A stretch of DNA of 64,000 nt from Ursidibacter maritimus (GCF_009761395.1 NZ_LEKN01000013.1:186001-250000); one strand, 5' to 3'. Counted from the first letter of the stretch, positions 40,922 to 51,537 are shown. Notes: generated by a model from the letters alone, not told the origin. Made by a program: numbers and translations.

Positions 40922-42343
40922 TTATTGTGAAAGCCCTGCTAACCCTAGCATAATAAAGAACAGAGCATTCTCAACTTGATTTTCTGGCACATCATTACCG
41001 TTAAGTTTTACTTTACCTTCATCAATTTCTAGTTTCAGTTTAATATTTTCTGAATCAACAACCGCTAAACCACTATTTTTTGCTTGAAGCACTAATTGCT
41101 CAACTTGTGCTTTTGCGGCTTGCTCTGCTGTTGATCTTTGTTCAGGATCGACAGAGGCGATTTGTTTAGCAAGCTCTTCCAATGCACTGATATTTAATGT
41201 GGTATCAAGAATAGATTGCTTAAAGATATTTAGCACATCCGCTGTACTACCCATATTGTTAAAATCAGTTGCTTTTAAGTTGAGTAATAGTGCGAGCTGA
41301 TTTTTACCTTTGCTGTTAGTTAAAGAGATATCTTTAATATGTAGCTGTGGCTCTTTACTCAATAACGTTTTACTAATTTCTTCTACTTTTGCATTTTGTT
41401 CATCAGTCAATTCTGAACCAGCTTGCATTTGTAAACTATAAACTATCAACTCATCAGACGATTTGGCATCTAATTTCATTGATATATCGGCTTTTAACTG
41501 ACCTAAATCAAGCTCTTCGCTTTGATTTTTTACGACAACTTGAGATGAAAAATCTCCTGAAAGATCGTAGTCTTCGTTTACCAGTTTCGCATCACCTTTT
41601 GAAGTAATTTTATTCAACGTTAAACTAGGCTTGTTAGCATCTGCTGATGAAATGCTAAAGCTATCAGCACTCATTGTATAATCGCCAATGGTTAAATAGC
41701 GGTAAGTATCGGATGTTTTTTTGCCTTTTACCTCATAGCGAAGCCCGTTATATTCCATCTTTGTAATAGGATCTAGAAGCGAAAGCATTGGAACATCTAT
41801 TGCTAATTGATAATCGCCTGATTTTGCCAGTGTAAACTCCCCTGATGTATCAGAGATATTCCATATTGCATCGTCAAGTTTAAACCCTGATGTTGAAAAC
41901 TGACCGCTTGTATCACCAGAATAGCTCATCGTTGTTTGATGCGTAAAGACTTCAGGTTTCGTGAAATAACTTTTTAACTGTTCTGGTGTAATAATTTTCC
42001 CTTCACTACTCACCATTGCTGGAACAAGGTTTCCTTTCATCAAGCGGTTAATTGGTAAAGGACCGTGATAAAGTTTATCACTCCCCTTAAGCACATAAGT
42101 TTCGCCACCCGTTTCAGCTTCTAGATTGTAGCTAATATCTGAGCTGAAAAAATGGCGTTCAACTTTAACATCTTTGATTTCTGCTTTCACACCGTAAAGT
42201 TCAAACTGTTTTAAAGTATTGTTCCCTAGTGTAACAAGTTCGCTATACTTTTCTTCAACTTGTTTTCCAGTGTACCAACTTCCGCCAGTCGCCACAGCAC
42301 CAATAACGACTGCCACTGAAATGGCGATTGTAGATAATTTCAT
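40922..42343 (-). CDS. ydgA: YdgA family (DUF945) envelope protein
   Basis: This 473-residue protein has an N-terminal signal anchor (about 4-22) and is followed by a large periplasmic region of the DUF945/YdgA type, with KLYHGPLPI and the central LDPITKMEYNGLRYEVKGKK. E. coli YdgA is an abundant inner-membrane-anchored protein that interacts with swarming regulators, and its biochemical function is unknown. It is transcribed alone, convergent with sodA. Confidence 0.82.
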   Translation of the reverse strand: MKLSTIAISVAVVIGAVATGGSWYTGKQVEEKYSELVTLGNNTLKQFELYGVKAEIKDVKVERHFFSSDISYNLEAETGGETYVLKGSDKLYHGPLPINRLMKGNLVPAMVSSEGKIITPEQLKSYFTKPEVFTHQTTMSYSGDTSGQFSTSGFKLDDAIWNISDTSGEFTLAKSGDYQLAIDVPMLSLLDPITKMEYNGLRYEVKGKKTSDTYRYLTIGDYTMSADSFSISSADANKPSLTLNKITSKGDAKLVNEDYDLSGDFSSQVVVKNQSEELDLGQLKADISMKLDAKSSDELIVYSLQMQAGSELTDEQNAKVEEISKTLLSKEPQLHIKDISLTNSKGKNQLALLLNLKATDFNNMGSTADVLNIFKQSILDTTLNISALEELAKQIASVDPEQRSTAEQAAKAQVEQLVLQAKNSGLAVVDSENIKLKLEIDEGKVKLNGNDVPENQVENALFFIMLGLAGLSQ

Positions 42344-42364
42344 AATGTTTCCTTTTTTTGTTGA

Positions 42365-44488
42365 TTAAATTGTTTGTTCAGCACGTTGTAATAGCCATTC
42401 GCAAGGGACAAAACGTTCCCCGTACAACTGTGCGTGTTTGCGTAATTGATGAACAATCTCTTTCGCTCCGATTTTATCTATGTAGGCATAAATTCCCCCT
42501 CGGAAGTCAGGGAAATCAAACCCTAAAACCGATGCCACATTGCCTTCATCAGTCGATTGAATAACGTTATCTTGTAAACACCAACAAGCCTCGTTAATCA
42601 TTCGTAAAATACAACGGCGAGCAATATCTTGAGATTCCAAGTCATTACGCATAATGGTTTCCATTACGTGATAAATACTCTTATCTTCTTGGGTTCTTTC
42701 GCCTTTAGAATCATAAAGATAAAAACCACGTTTATTTTTTCGTCCTTTACGTTCATTCATTGCCAAAAGCTGAACGCTCTCTGGTAATTGAAAACGACTA
42801 CCTAACTGCTCGACCATTGCTTTATTTGATTTGACGATCATATCCAAGCCTATATCATCAATCATTGCTAATGGGCCTGTTTTAAAACCAAATTCTTGTA
42901 AAGAACGATCGATAAACTCAATCCCTTCTCCTTCAACTAAGCATTGAATCGCTTCAAGTAAAAACGGGGTTAAAATACGGTTGATAAAAAAGCCTTCTTT
43001 ATCGGCAACCAACAAAGGTACTTTACCTTGTTGAATCGCAAAATGGATCGCCGTTGCGATGGTATGCTCACTAGTATTTTCATGGGGTATAATCTCCACC
43101 ATCTTACGTTTAGTCACTGGGCTAAAATAGTGGAAACCAATGACATTTTCAGGGCGTTGTGCCACCGATGCAATTTCACGAATAGAAAATGTTGAAGTAT
43201 TCGTCGCAAAAATCGCATTGGCACTATAATACTGCTCACTTTCTCGTACCATTTTCTGCTTTAACTCAAGGTTTTCATAAACCGCTTCAATGATAAAGTC
43301 CGTCTGTTTCGCCGCAACTAAACGATCACCACCTGTAATCAAATTCATTCGTTGAATCATCTCACCATGTGAAATCAGTTTTTTATCAACCGCTTTGTTC
43401 ATTAGTTCGTAACAGGCTTTTAACGCTTTTTGAATTTCAGATGGATGAATATCTTTAATCCGCACAGGTACTTTAGCATTATTCGCTGTTAAGTAAGCAA
43501 TACCTGCTCCCATATAGCCACTCCCTAAAACGCTAACTTGAGCAATATCACGCATACTAGCACGATCTTCATAATGTTCTTTCATTGCTCTTTCGGTCTG
43601 TTTTAGGCTAATTAACACCTGTGATTGCTCTGTTCGGAATAGTTCAACAAAAGCATCTTGTTCAAGTAATAAACCTGCTTTAAAACGAGGCTCTTTTAGC
43701 ACACTTAAAATTTTGGCAACAGCTGGATAATTACCAAAGGCTTTATTCCATACTCGGTTTTCAATATAGTCTAAATAACGTTGGCGGAATAATGGATAGC
43801 CTTCAAGCTGTTTTCGCCACTGTTTAAAACGAGTAAGCGGTTGTTTATGATCAATTTTTTGCACCTGTTGGGTCAAGAGTAAGTGGTATGCCGTTTCAAG
43901 TAGATTACTGGCTGGCACTAAACGGTCAACCAATCCCCATCTTAATGCCTTTTCTGCACTAATTTTCTGTCCTGAAAGGATCATTTTGATCGCATTTGGC
44001 AGTCCAATCAAACGTGGTAAACGCTGAGTTCCACCTGCAAAAGGCAAAATCCCAGAGCGAACTTGCGGGATAGAAAATTTGGTATGAATTTCTTCACTTG
44101 CCATACGATAATCACAAGCTAACGCTAATTCTAGCCCCATACCAAAACAATCACCATCAATGGCGGCAACAACAGGCATTTTTAATACATTGATTTCCCG
44201 CATAACCGCTTGGGCATCTTGAGAAAGCGCTTTAAGCTGTGCATCTGTTTTTGTGCGTAAGGTACTTAATTTATAACCTTTAATAAAACATTTCGGCTTA
44301 CTTGAAGTAAAAATGACACCTTGAGCTTGCTGATAAATAATAGCACCAATCACATCACGTAAATCGGAAATAAAATTCTCGGGTAGCCAGTTGCTCGTTT
44401 GGTCCGCCACGTTGATACGCACAATCGCTATGCGGTTATCATCAATCTCAACAGAAAAAGGCGAAATTGTTTGAAGTTGTTCTGTCAT
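42365..44488 (-). CDS. fadJ: FadJ-like fatty-acid oxidation alpha subunit with altered hydratase site
   Basis: The 707-residue fusion has an enoyl-CoA hydratase/isomerase domain (about 1-190) and two 3-hydroxyacyl-CoA dehydrogenase domains (about 315-690). In the dehydrogenase part the NAD-binding VLGSGYMGAGIA and the catalytic GFHYFSPV and VEIIPH are intact. In the hydratase part the first catalytic glutamate is present (Glu120, GMGLELALAC). The second is replaced by Gln142 (SIPQVRSG where relatives have PEV), and the oxyanion-hole motif GAD reads GYK. AAGGA precedes ATG 44488. It is paired with fadI upstream. Confidence 0.87.
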   Translation of the reverse strand: MTEQLQTISPFSVEIDDNRIAIVRINVADQTSNWLPENFISDLRDVIGAIIYQQAQGVIFTSSKPKCFIKGYKLSTLRTKTDAQLKALSQDAQAVMREINVLKMPVVAAIDGDCFGMGLELALACDYRMASEEIHTKFSIPQVRSGILPFAGGTQRLPRLIGLPNAIKMILSGQKISAEKALRWGLVDRLVPASNLLETAYHLLLTQQVQKIDHKQPLTRFKQWRKQLEGYPLFRQRYLDYIENRVWNKAFGNYPAVAKILSVLKEPRFKAGLLLEQDAFVELFRTEQSQVLISLKQTERAMKEHYEDRASMRDIAQVSVLGSGYMGAGIAYLTANNAKVPVRIKDIHPSEIQKALKACYELMNKAVDKKLISHGEMIQRMNLITGGDRLVAAKQTDFIIEAVYENLELKQKMVRESEQYYSANAIFATNTSTFSIREIASVAQRPENVIGFHYFSPVTKRKMVEIIPHENTSEHTIATAIHFAIQQGKVPLLVADKEGFFINRILTPFLLEAIQCLVEGEGIEFIDRSLQEFGFKTGPLAMIDDIGLDMIVKSNKAMVEQLGSRFQLPESVQLLAMNERKGRKNKRGFYLYDSKGERTQEDKSIYHVMETIMRNDLESQDIARRCILRMINEACWCLQDNVIQSTDEGNVASVLGFDFPDFRGGIYAYIDKIGAKEIVHQLRKHAQLYGERFVPCEWLLQRAEQTI

Positions 44489-44516
44489 ATCCTGTTCCTT
44501 ATCTCTTTCCTGCTGT

Positions 44517-45821
44517 CTATTCACTCTCAAGCACCATTGCTGCACCCAAACCGCCCAATCCACTTGATGCGACTAAAGATAAGCCTCCGCCTTTGCGTTT
44601 CAAGGCATTGAGTGATTGAATTAAAATACGCAAACTCGTTGCTGCTCTTGGATTACCGAAGGCAATAGAACCACCAAGATGATTGAGTTTTTCTTCATCA
44701 ATTTTACCCAAACAAGCGGTGCGATTAAGATGATTTTTTGCAAATTCAGCCGATTCAAATAAACGTAAATTCACTAACATTTGACTAGCGGAAGTTTCGT
44801 GGATATCAATTAAATCCATATCTTGTAAATTCACGTTGGCACGTTCTAGCGCTAAACTGCTGGCAATAGTCGCTCCCATAAACATATTCTGCCAAATATC
44901 ATTGCCTGTAATCGCATAGCTGCGAATATAACCTAATGGGCTTAAACCTAGCTCCTTCGCTCGCTGTTCACGCATAAGCAATACTACCGCAGCACCATCA
45001 ACAGCTTTTGGCATATTCGCTTCGGTAACCGTTGCGTAATTTTTATCCATTATGGGTGAAAATCGTTGGTAATAACGCTCTTTTCGAGCTGCGGAAACTA
45101 AGGTGTCCGACACGACAAAATCTTGATAAGGTCTTGGAAAAGAAGGCATGACTTCAGCTTTTAATAAACCTAATCGCCACGCATCTGCTGCTTTTTCATT
45201 TGAGTAACGAGCAAATTCATCTTGCTCTTGGCGGCTAATATGATACTGCTGTGCCATTTGCTCTGAAATTTCCGCTACCGAGAGTTGCGTCATATAATCT
45301 TTTAAATTGACCCCATGCGGTTTTAAATCTCGCCACGAAAACTGGCGAAATAATTCAAATTTTTTATCTAAAGTAGGCGCTTTAAAAATAGCTTGTAATT
45401 TGCGGATAACACGAGGGCTTATGCTGAATGGCGCATTGGAAATAGAATCTGTACCACCTGCAATACCTGCCGAAATCGATCCGCTTAAAATACTGCCTGC
45501 CACATTCACTAACGCTTGCAAGCCAGATAAACAGGAACTACTAATGGTATAGGCCTGTAGATAAGGCATATTCAGTGCTAGTGCGATTTCACGAGATGGA
45601 TTAGGAATATCGGGCTGTTGAATCACTTGCCCAAAAACCAACTGCTCAATTTGTCGGCGATCTAATTCCATTCGGCTTAATAACTCATTGGTTACCATTG
45701 TGCCTAAATCCGTTGCGTAGGACGATTTAAACCCTGTATCACGTTGCACAAAAGGGGTTCTTAACCCTGATACAATGGCAACTCGCTCACCTTGAGCGTT
45801 AATAAGGTTCTGTCTAGCCAT
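44517..45821 (-). CDS. fadI: FadI-like acetyl-CoA acyltransferase (thiolase) lacking two catalytic residues
   Basis: This 434-residue thiolase-family protein aligns over its full length with E. coli FadI. The nucleophilic cysteine is kept (Cys97, SSSCLSGLQA). The catalytic histidine of GHP is Asn390 (AFGNPRAATS), and the acid/base cysteine of the C-terminal TACAAGG motif is Ser420 (VASSGLGGLG). IDIHETSAS replaces IDMHEAFAA. The reading frame is unbroken and the gene keeps its place upstream of fadJ, so it may be a repurposed or weakly active enzyme rather than a pseudogene. Confidence 0.87.
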   Translation of the reverse strand: MARQNLINAQGERVAIVSGLRTPFVQRDTGFKSSYATDLGTMVTNELLSRMELDRRQIEQLVFGQVIQQPDIPNPSREIALALNMPYLQAYTISSSCLSGLQALVNVAGSILSGSISAGIAGGTDSISNAPFSISPRVIRKLQAIFKAPTLDKKFELFRQFSWRDLKPHGVNLKDYMTQLSVAEISEQMAQQYHISRQEQDEFARYSNEKAADAWRLGLLKAEVMPSFPRPYQDFVVSDTLVSAARKERYYQRFSPIMDKNYATVTEANMPKAVDGAAVVLLMREQRAKELGLSPLGYIRSYAITGNDIWQNMFMGATIASSLALERANVNLQDMDLIDIHETSASQMLVNLRLFESAEFAKNHLNRTACLGKIDEEKLNHLGGSIAFGNPRAATSLRILIQSLNALKRKGGGLSLVASSGLGGLGAAMVLESE

Positions 45822-45875
45822 AGAAGTTCCTTTTAATCTGTATTCAAAAATTTTACAATTCTAACACAGAGATAA

Positions 45876-46556
<681 letters not shown>

Positions 46557-46588
46557 TATTTAACATCAATATAAAATAAGGAAGTATA

Positions 46589-46765
46589 ATGACAATCGTA
46601 AATTGCCCAACTTGTGAAAAAGAAGTTATTTGGTCTGCACAAAGCCCATACCGCCCATTTTGTAGCAAACGTTGTCAGCTAATTGACTTAGGTGAATGGG
46701 CGGATGAGAAGAAAGTTATCGCAGGTTCAGACGATGATTTAATGTCCGACTATACTGAAAATTAA
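46589..46765 (+). CDS. yacG: zinc-binding DNA gyrase inhibitor YacG
   Basis: This 58-residue protein carries four cysteine zinc ligands: CPTC at residues 6-9 and CSKRC at residues 25-29 ([17 protein letters not shown]). YacG binds GyrB and inhibits gyrase in E. coli. AAGGAAG lies 5 bases before the ATG. It follows coaE by 32 bases, and its last 4 bases overlap the convergent greB end. Confidence 0.92.
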   Translation: MTIVNCPTCEKEVIWSAQSPYRPFCSKRCQLIDLGEWADEKKVIAGSDDDLMSDYTEN

Positions 46766-47247
46766 AGGGTATTTTTATCGTACCAAATATTATTGATATA
46801 GAGCGTTACTCTTCCTGATGGTGTTTCCACTTGGATTTCATCATCAATTTGCTTCCCGATTAACGCTCTAGCCACTGGAGAATCAACCGAAATCCATTGT
46901 TTCGCTGGGTCAAACTCATCGCAACCGACAATTCGATATTGCTTGATTTCTCCATCTTCGTTTTCTAACTCAACCCAAGCCCCAAAAAAGACTTTCCCCT
47001 CTTGGCTTGGATGATAATCCACAATTTTTAAGACTTCTAATCGTTTACTCAGAAAACGCACTCGGCGGTCAATTTCTCGCAATCGACGTTTTCCATAAAT
47101 ATATTCGGCATTTTCACTTCGATCACCTAAAGCAGCCGCTTCCGATACAGCTTGTGTTACTTTCGGACGTTCTTCTTTCCACAAAAATTTGAGTTCTTGA
47201 TCGAGCGTTTGCCAACCAGAACGAGTGATGTAATCTGATTTTGCCAT
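46762..47247 (-). CDS. greB: transcription elongation factor GreB
   Basis: GreB rescues backtracked RNA polymerase by stimulating transcript cleavage. It has 161 residues. The N-terminal coiled coil (about 1-75) carries the acidic tip loop [21 protein letters not shown], split here as [10 protein letters not shown] and GKRRLREID. The C-terminal FKBP-like domain includes [14 protein letters not shown]. The IYGKRR variant distinguishes GreB from GreA. The ATG overlaps the kdsD stop (TAATG). Confidence 0.95.
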   Translation of the reverse strand: MAKSDYITRSGWQTLDQELKFLWKEERPKVTQAVSEAAALGDRSENAEYIYGKRRLREIDRRVRFLSKRLEVLKIVDYHPSQEGKVFFGAWVELENEDGEIKQYRIVGCDEFDPAKQWISVDSPVARALIGKQIDDEIQVETPSGRVTLYINNIWYDKNTL

Positions 47248-48182
47248 TAGCTTGCAAACTCCACTATACCCGAAACATTACCTTGCTCATCTACCGCAAT
47301 AAGTGAGTGAATATGTTTTTCTTTCATTAACTCTTCAGCGTGAGCTAGGAAAGTTGTATCTAAAATGGTTTTTGGTTGTCGAGTCATAATTTCAGCGGCT
47401 GTTTTATTTAGGCTATCCGCACCAAATTTTGCTAATGTACGGCGAATATCGCCATCGGTAATAATGCCACGTAACTGATTATTTTCCATCACAATGGCAA
47501 CGCCCATTCTGCCTTCGTTCATTACGTTTAAACAGTCGCTAAATTGAGCATTAGGAGAAATGATTGGCAATTTACGTTGCATTACGTCTTTAACTCTGCA
47601 AAGCAATTTACGCCCTAAACTACCGCCTGGGTGGAAACGAGCAAAATCTTCCGCTTTAAAATCACGTGCTTTAATCAGTGCAATCGCCAAGGTATCGCCT
47701 AACGCCATGGTGACTAAACTTGACGTAGTTGGAGCAAGATTATTTGGGCAAGCCTCTCGTTCGATACTAATATCTAACACAAGATCTGCATGACGGCCTA
47801 AGGTAGAATGTGGATTACCCGTCATCGCAATTATGGAATTACCAAAGTTTTTTAAACTTGGAATGAGCTTATTCACATCATCAGTTTCACCGCTGTAAGA
47901 AATCAAAATAACTACATCAATCGGTTTTAACATTCCCAAATCACCGTGAAAGGCTTCTGTTGGGTGAAGAAAAAAACTCGGTGTCCCTGTTGAAGCAAAC
48001 GTCGCAACCATTTTTTTACCTACTAGCCCTGATTTACCAATACCTGCAACAACAACACGCCCTTCACAAGCTAAAATCATCTCCACTGCTTGATTAAAAC
48101 TCTCAGATAAATTTTGATTTAAACGGTTAATTGCAAGGAAATAAAGTGATAAGGTTTCATTAGCATAGGTTAGGTAATTCAT
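47247..48182 (-). CDS. kdsD: arabinose-5-phosphate isomerase KdsD
   Basis: KdsD turns ribulose 5-phosphate into arabinose 5-phosphate, the first step to Kdo for lipopolysaccharide. It has 311 residues: a SIS sugar-isomerase domain (about 30-175; GIGKSGLVGKKMVATFASTG, HGDLGM, SYSGET) followed by two CBS domains (about 200-311). It lies upstream of and coupled to greB, an unusual partner for a Kdo gene. Upstream, 48183-48318 is a divergent promoter region shared with sapF. Confidence 0.93.
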   Translation of the reverse strand: MNYLTYANETLSLYFLAINRLNQNLSESFNQAVEMILACEGRVVVAGIGKSGLVGKKMVATFASTGTPSFFLHPTEAFHGDLGMLKPIDVVILISYSGETDDVNKLIPSLKNFGNSIIAMTGNPHSTLGRHADLVLDISIEREACPNNLAPTTSSLVTMALGDTLAIALIKARDFKAEDFARFHPGGSLGRKLLCRVKDVMQRKLPIISPNAQFSDCLNVMNEGRMGVAIVMENNQLRGIITDGDIRRTLAKFGADSLNKTAAEIMTRQPKTILDTTFLAHAEELMKEKHIHSLIAVDEQGNVSGIVEFAS

Positions 48183-48318
48183 AACTTTTTCCTGAATGAT
48201 AGGCTGAAATCTGGCATATTATACGCTTTATATATTCTAATCGGTAATTTATCTTTCAATTTGGCATTCTGGGCTGTTACCGCTAAAATAAGCCACTTTC
48301 TTCTTATTTGGAATTATT

Positions 48319-49113
48319 ATGAATTTACTTGAAGTTCAGCAAATTAGTAAACGTTTTACCGACCGCATTGGCCTTTTTCGTAAACAAGAGTTCTATGCGG
48401 TTAAAGATGTTACATTTTCGCTTGAGCATCAAGAAACCCTTGCTATCATTGGTGCAAATGGTGCGGGTAAATCAACATTAGCCAAAATGCTGGTAGGCAT
48501 TACAGAACCTACTTCTGGCTTTATGCTATTTAAAGGACGGGAGTTAAAATTTGGCGATAACGCATTTAGAGCAAAGAAAATTAGAATGATTTTCCAAGAT
48601 CCTAATGATGCTTTCGACCCTAACTATAACATTGGTCAAATATTAGATTCCCCTTTAAGATTAGCCACCAATTTATCGCAAGAACAGCGTAATGAACGGA
48701 TTTTCCGCACATTAAAACTGGTTGGAATGTACCCTGAACACGCGTTAATTCACATCAAAGAAACCTCAAGTAGCCAAAAACAACGTATTGCCTTGGCACG
48801 AGCACTTATTCTTAATCCTGAAATTATTATTTTTGATGATACGTTAAGTGCGTTAGACTTTTCCGTAAAAAGCCAACTGACTAATTTAATGATGATATTA
48901 CAAGAACGCTTGGGCTTATCTTATATTTATGTAGGGCAAAATTTAGGATTGATTAAGCATATTGCTGATAAATTGATCGTAATGGATAACGGTGAAGTTG
49001 TTGAATACGGGAAAACTAAAGAAGTATTACTTAATCCGCAACACCCTATTACAGTCCGATTGATTGAAAGCCATTTCGGTGGAAAACTGACTGAAATGGC
49101 TTGGGCAAGCTAA
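48319..49113 (+). CDS. sapF: SapF-like ABC transporter ATPase, isolated from sapABCD
   Basis: This 264-residue ATPase resembles SapF, linked to antimicrobial-peptide resistance and, in Haemophilus, haem and peptide uptake. Walker A (GANGAGKST, 45-53) and the Q-loop (FQDP) are normal. The signature is TSSSQKQR instead of an SGGQ type, Walker B ends FDD (Asp174 replaces the catalytic Glu), and the switch histidine is Asn208 (YVGQNLG). Similar changes may be common in SapF of this family. No sapABCD genes lie next to it here, so it either works with a transporter encoded elsewhere or has another role. Confidence 0.82.
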   Translation: MNLLEVQQISKRFTDRIGLFRKQEFYAVKDVTFSLEHQETLAIIGANGAGKSTLAKMLVGITEPTSGFMLFKGRELKFGDNAFRAKKIRMIFQDPNDAFDPNYNIGQILDSPLRLATNLSQEQRNERIFRTLKLVGMYPEHALIHIKETSSSQKQRIALARALILNPEIIIFDDTLSALDFSVKSQLTNLMMILQERLGLSYIYVGQNLGLIKHIADKLIVMDNGEVVEYGKTKEVLLNPQHPITVRLIESHFGGKLTEMAWAS

Positions 49114-49913
49114 TTTGGAATCATCTTAATAGGGGCGTCATATTGATAACTAAAGCCAAAGTCTCGGCAGATTTTTTCCCCGTGAATAACCCGAATAAGC
49201 GGTTGCTTATCCTCTAAAAAATGTAAATCAGCAAGCTGACACTGCTTAGCAACAAAACGATAGTATTCTTCTCGAGTTGGATGAATGGGAGCAACTAAAT
49301 GGTAAATTCGCTTACCATTTGGTGCATTTAGCAAACAAATTATTGCTCGAATACAATCATCTAAATGTACTAAATTAACAGGTTGCAGTGCATTTTTTAG
49401 CTCTGTTTTTCCTGCTAAATAATAGACTGGATGTCGTTTTTTCCCGACTAATCCAGCTAGGCGAACAATATCTACATCAATTTGTTGAGATAAAAGCCAA
49501 TTTTCAACCGCCAACAAGGTTTGAGCAGATTTATCTTCAGCAAAAGGAATGGCATTTTCATCAAAGTGTCCATTTTTTTGTGGAAATACTGACGTTGAAC
49601 TAACAAAAACAATATGTTTAACTTTTTGTAAAATAGCGTGAGAAACTAACCGCTTAATACCATCAATATAGTCTATCTCATTTATCTTGCTGGGTGGAAT
49701 ATTGATGACTAAGGCATCACTGTTCAGCAATTGCTCAACTTCTGATGTAATCGGAAAATTAGCGGTTAGTAATAAGGGATATTGCATCAAGTTACCTTCG
49801 CTGTTTTCTGTCACTTCTCTTTTACTTCCTTTAACGATCCAACCTTGTTGGATAAGTGTCTCGCCTAAAGGCATTCCAAGCCAACCAAGCCCAATAATTG
49901 TGACTTTTTTCAT
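49110..49913 (-). CDS. yeeZ: YeeZ-type NAD(P)-binding epimerase-like protein
   Basis: This 267-residue protein has a Rossmann fold. The N-terminus MKKVTIIGLGWLGMPLGETL closely matches E. coli YeeZ. HIVFVSSTSVFPQKNGHFDE, LRLAGLVG-like VRLAGLVGKKRHP and VNLVHLDDCIRAI follow. The substrate is unknown. ATG 49913 fits the family N-terminus; another ATG three codons earlier is possible. It ends overlapping the convergent sapF by 4 bases. Confidence 0.85.
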   Translation of the reverse strand: MKKVTIIGLGWLGMPLGETLIQQGWIVKGSKREVTENSEGNLMQYPLLLTANFPITSEVEQLLNSDALVINIPPSKINEIDYIDGIKRLVSHAILQKVKHIVFVSSTSVFPQKNGHFDENAIPFAEDKSAQTLLAVENWLLSQQIDVDIVRLAGLVGKKRHPVYYLAGKTELKNALQPVNLVHLDDCIRAIICLLNAPNGKRIYHLVAPIHPTREEYYRFVAKQCQLADLHFLEDKQPLIRVIHGEKICRDFGFSYQYDAPIKMIPN

Positions 49914-50065
49914 TTTTACCATTACTTTTATCTTTAAATCTATCGAATAGAATGGCAGATGATTGGATTTATTTCAATAACAGGGCGAATAATATCGTCC
50001 TTACTCACAACTATTTCTTAGCATAATTAAGTATATTCGGAGGAATAGCACGATAATAAATGATA

Positions 50066-50122
50066 ACAAGCGGTAAGATTCGTTCGTTTTTTTGCAAAAA
50101 ATTGGTAAAATCTCACCGCTTT
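50066..50122. repeat. paired DNA uptake signals ahead of gor
   Basis: An exact uptake signal ACAAGCGGT (50066-50074) with the typical downstream extension is mirrored by ACCGCTT at about 50116-50122, giving an imperfect long inverted repeat. Other exact copies of ACAAGCGGT or its complement include 8752, 11143, 18410, 28020, 31260, 34433, 35033, 41903, 44712, 45893, 53896, 56265, 56271 and 62617. This is the A. pleuropneumoniae-type signal that promotes DNA uptake during competence. Confidence 0.85.
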
Positions 50123-50146
50123 TAATTTATTAAGTAAGGAATAAAA

Positions 50147-51517
50147 ATGGCAAAGCATTATGATTATTTAGCTATCGGTGGAGGTAGTGGAGGAATTGCC
50201 TCTATTAACCGAGCTGCAAGCTATGGCAAAAAATGTGCAATTATTGAGGCAAAATATTTAGGCGGAACTTGCGTAAACGTAGGTTGTGTACCGAAGAAAG
50301 TAATGTGGTATGGTGCTCAAGTAGCAGAAGCTATCCATTCTTATGCTCCAGATTACGGCTTTGATGTGCAAGTTAATCAATTCAACTATGCGAAATTAGT
50401 CGAGAATCGCCAAGCTTATATTAGCCGTATTCATCAATCTTATAACAATGTATTGGGTAAAAATCAGGTTGATGTGATTCGCGGTTTTGCTCAATTTGTG
50501 AATAAAAATACGGTGGAAGTCCGTTTAGAAAATGGTGAAACAGAACAAATTACCGCAGATCATATTTTAATTGCCACAGGTGGACGCCCTGCTCGTCCAG
50601 ACATTACAGGTGCCGAATATGGCATTGACTCTGATGGTGTATTTGAACTCACTACATTACCGAAGCGTGTTGCTGTGGTTGGAGCAGGCTATATTGCTGT
50701 AGAACTTGCTGGCGTATTTAATAGTTTTGGCGTTGAAACACATTTATTTGTACGCCAACACGCACCATTACGCAATTTTGACCCGTTAATTGTTGAAACA
50801 TTGCTAGAGGTGATGGCTCAAGATGGTATTAACTTGCATACTCACGCTATCCCACAAGAAGTCGTGAAAAATAGTGATGGTTCACTGACGTTAAAATTAG
50901 CCGATGGTCGTAGCCAAGAAGTCGATTGTTTAGTTTGGGCAATCGGACGTCAGCCTGCAACAGATAAAATCAATTTAGCGGCAGCTGGGGTAGTGGCGAA
51001 TGAACGTGGTTTTATTCCTGTGGATAAATTCCAAAATACGAATGTTTCTGGCATTTATGCAGTGGGCGATATTATTCAAGGTGGAATTGAGTTAACCCCT
51101 GTTGCTGTTGCAGCTGGTCGCCGTTTATCTGAACGTTTATTTAACAATAAACCAAACGAACATTTAGATTACAACCTTGTGCCGACAGTAGTATTTAGTC
51201 ACCCACCTATTGGTACTATTGGCTTAACTGAGCCGCAAGCAGTTGAGCAATATGGTGCAGAGAACATCAAGGTATATAAATCGTCTTTCACGCCAATGTA
51301 CAGTGCAATTACACAACATCGCCAACCTTGCCGCATGAAATTAGTTTGTGCGGGTAAAGAAGAAAAAGTTGTAGGATTACACGGTATTGGCTTTGGTGTT
51401 GATGAAATGATTCAAGGTTTTGCAGTTGCAATCAAAATGGGCGCAACGAAAGCTGATTTTGATAACACCGTCGCAATTCACCCAACAGGTTCTGAAGAAT
51501 TTGTTACAATGCGTTAA
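50147..51517 (+). CDS. gor: glutathione-disulfide reductase
   Basis: Gor uses NADPH and FAD to reduce glutathione disulfide. It has 456 residues. FAD binding is by [17 protein letters not shown], the redox-active disulfide is Cys42-Cys47 in [18 protein letters not shown] binding is by [14 protein letters not shown], and the catalytic histidine is in [13 protein letters not shown] near the C-terminus. AAGGAATAAAA precedes the ATG. A strong terminator follows. Confidence 0.97.
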   Translation: MAKHYDYLAIGGGSGGIASINRAASYGKKCAIIEAKYLGGTCVNVGCVPKKVMWYGAQVAEAIHSYAPDYGFDVQVNQFNYAKLVENRQAYISRIHQSYNNVLGKNQVDVIRGFAQFVNKNTVEVRLENGETEQITADHILIATGGRPARPDITGAEYGIDSDGVFELTTLPKRVAVVGAGYIAVELAGVFNSFGVETHLFVRQHAPLRNFDPLIVETLLEVMAQDGINLHTHAIPQEVVKNSDGSLTLKLADGRSQEVDCLVWAIGRQPATDKINLAAAGVVANERGFIPVDKFQNTNVSGIYAVGDIIQGGIELTPVAVAAGRRLSERLFNNKPNEHLDYNLVPTVVFSHPPIGTIGLTEPQAVEQYGAENIKVYKSSFTPMYSAITQHRQPCRMKLVCAGKEEKVVGLHGIGFGVDEMIQGFAVAIKMGATKADFDNTVAIHPTGSEEFVTMR

Positions 51518-51537
51518 TAACAATATAACTACATCAG

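Noticed and set aside
44489-44563. Longer fadJ start within fadI
   Set aside because: AAGGA is placed correctly for ATG 44488, which also begins the family-type N-terminus; the extension overlaps fadI coding sequence and has no ribosome-binding site.
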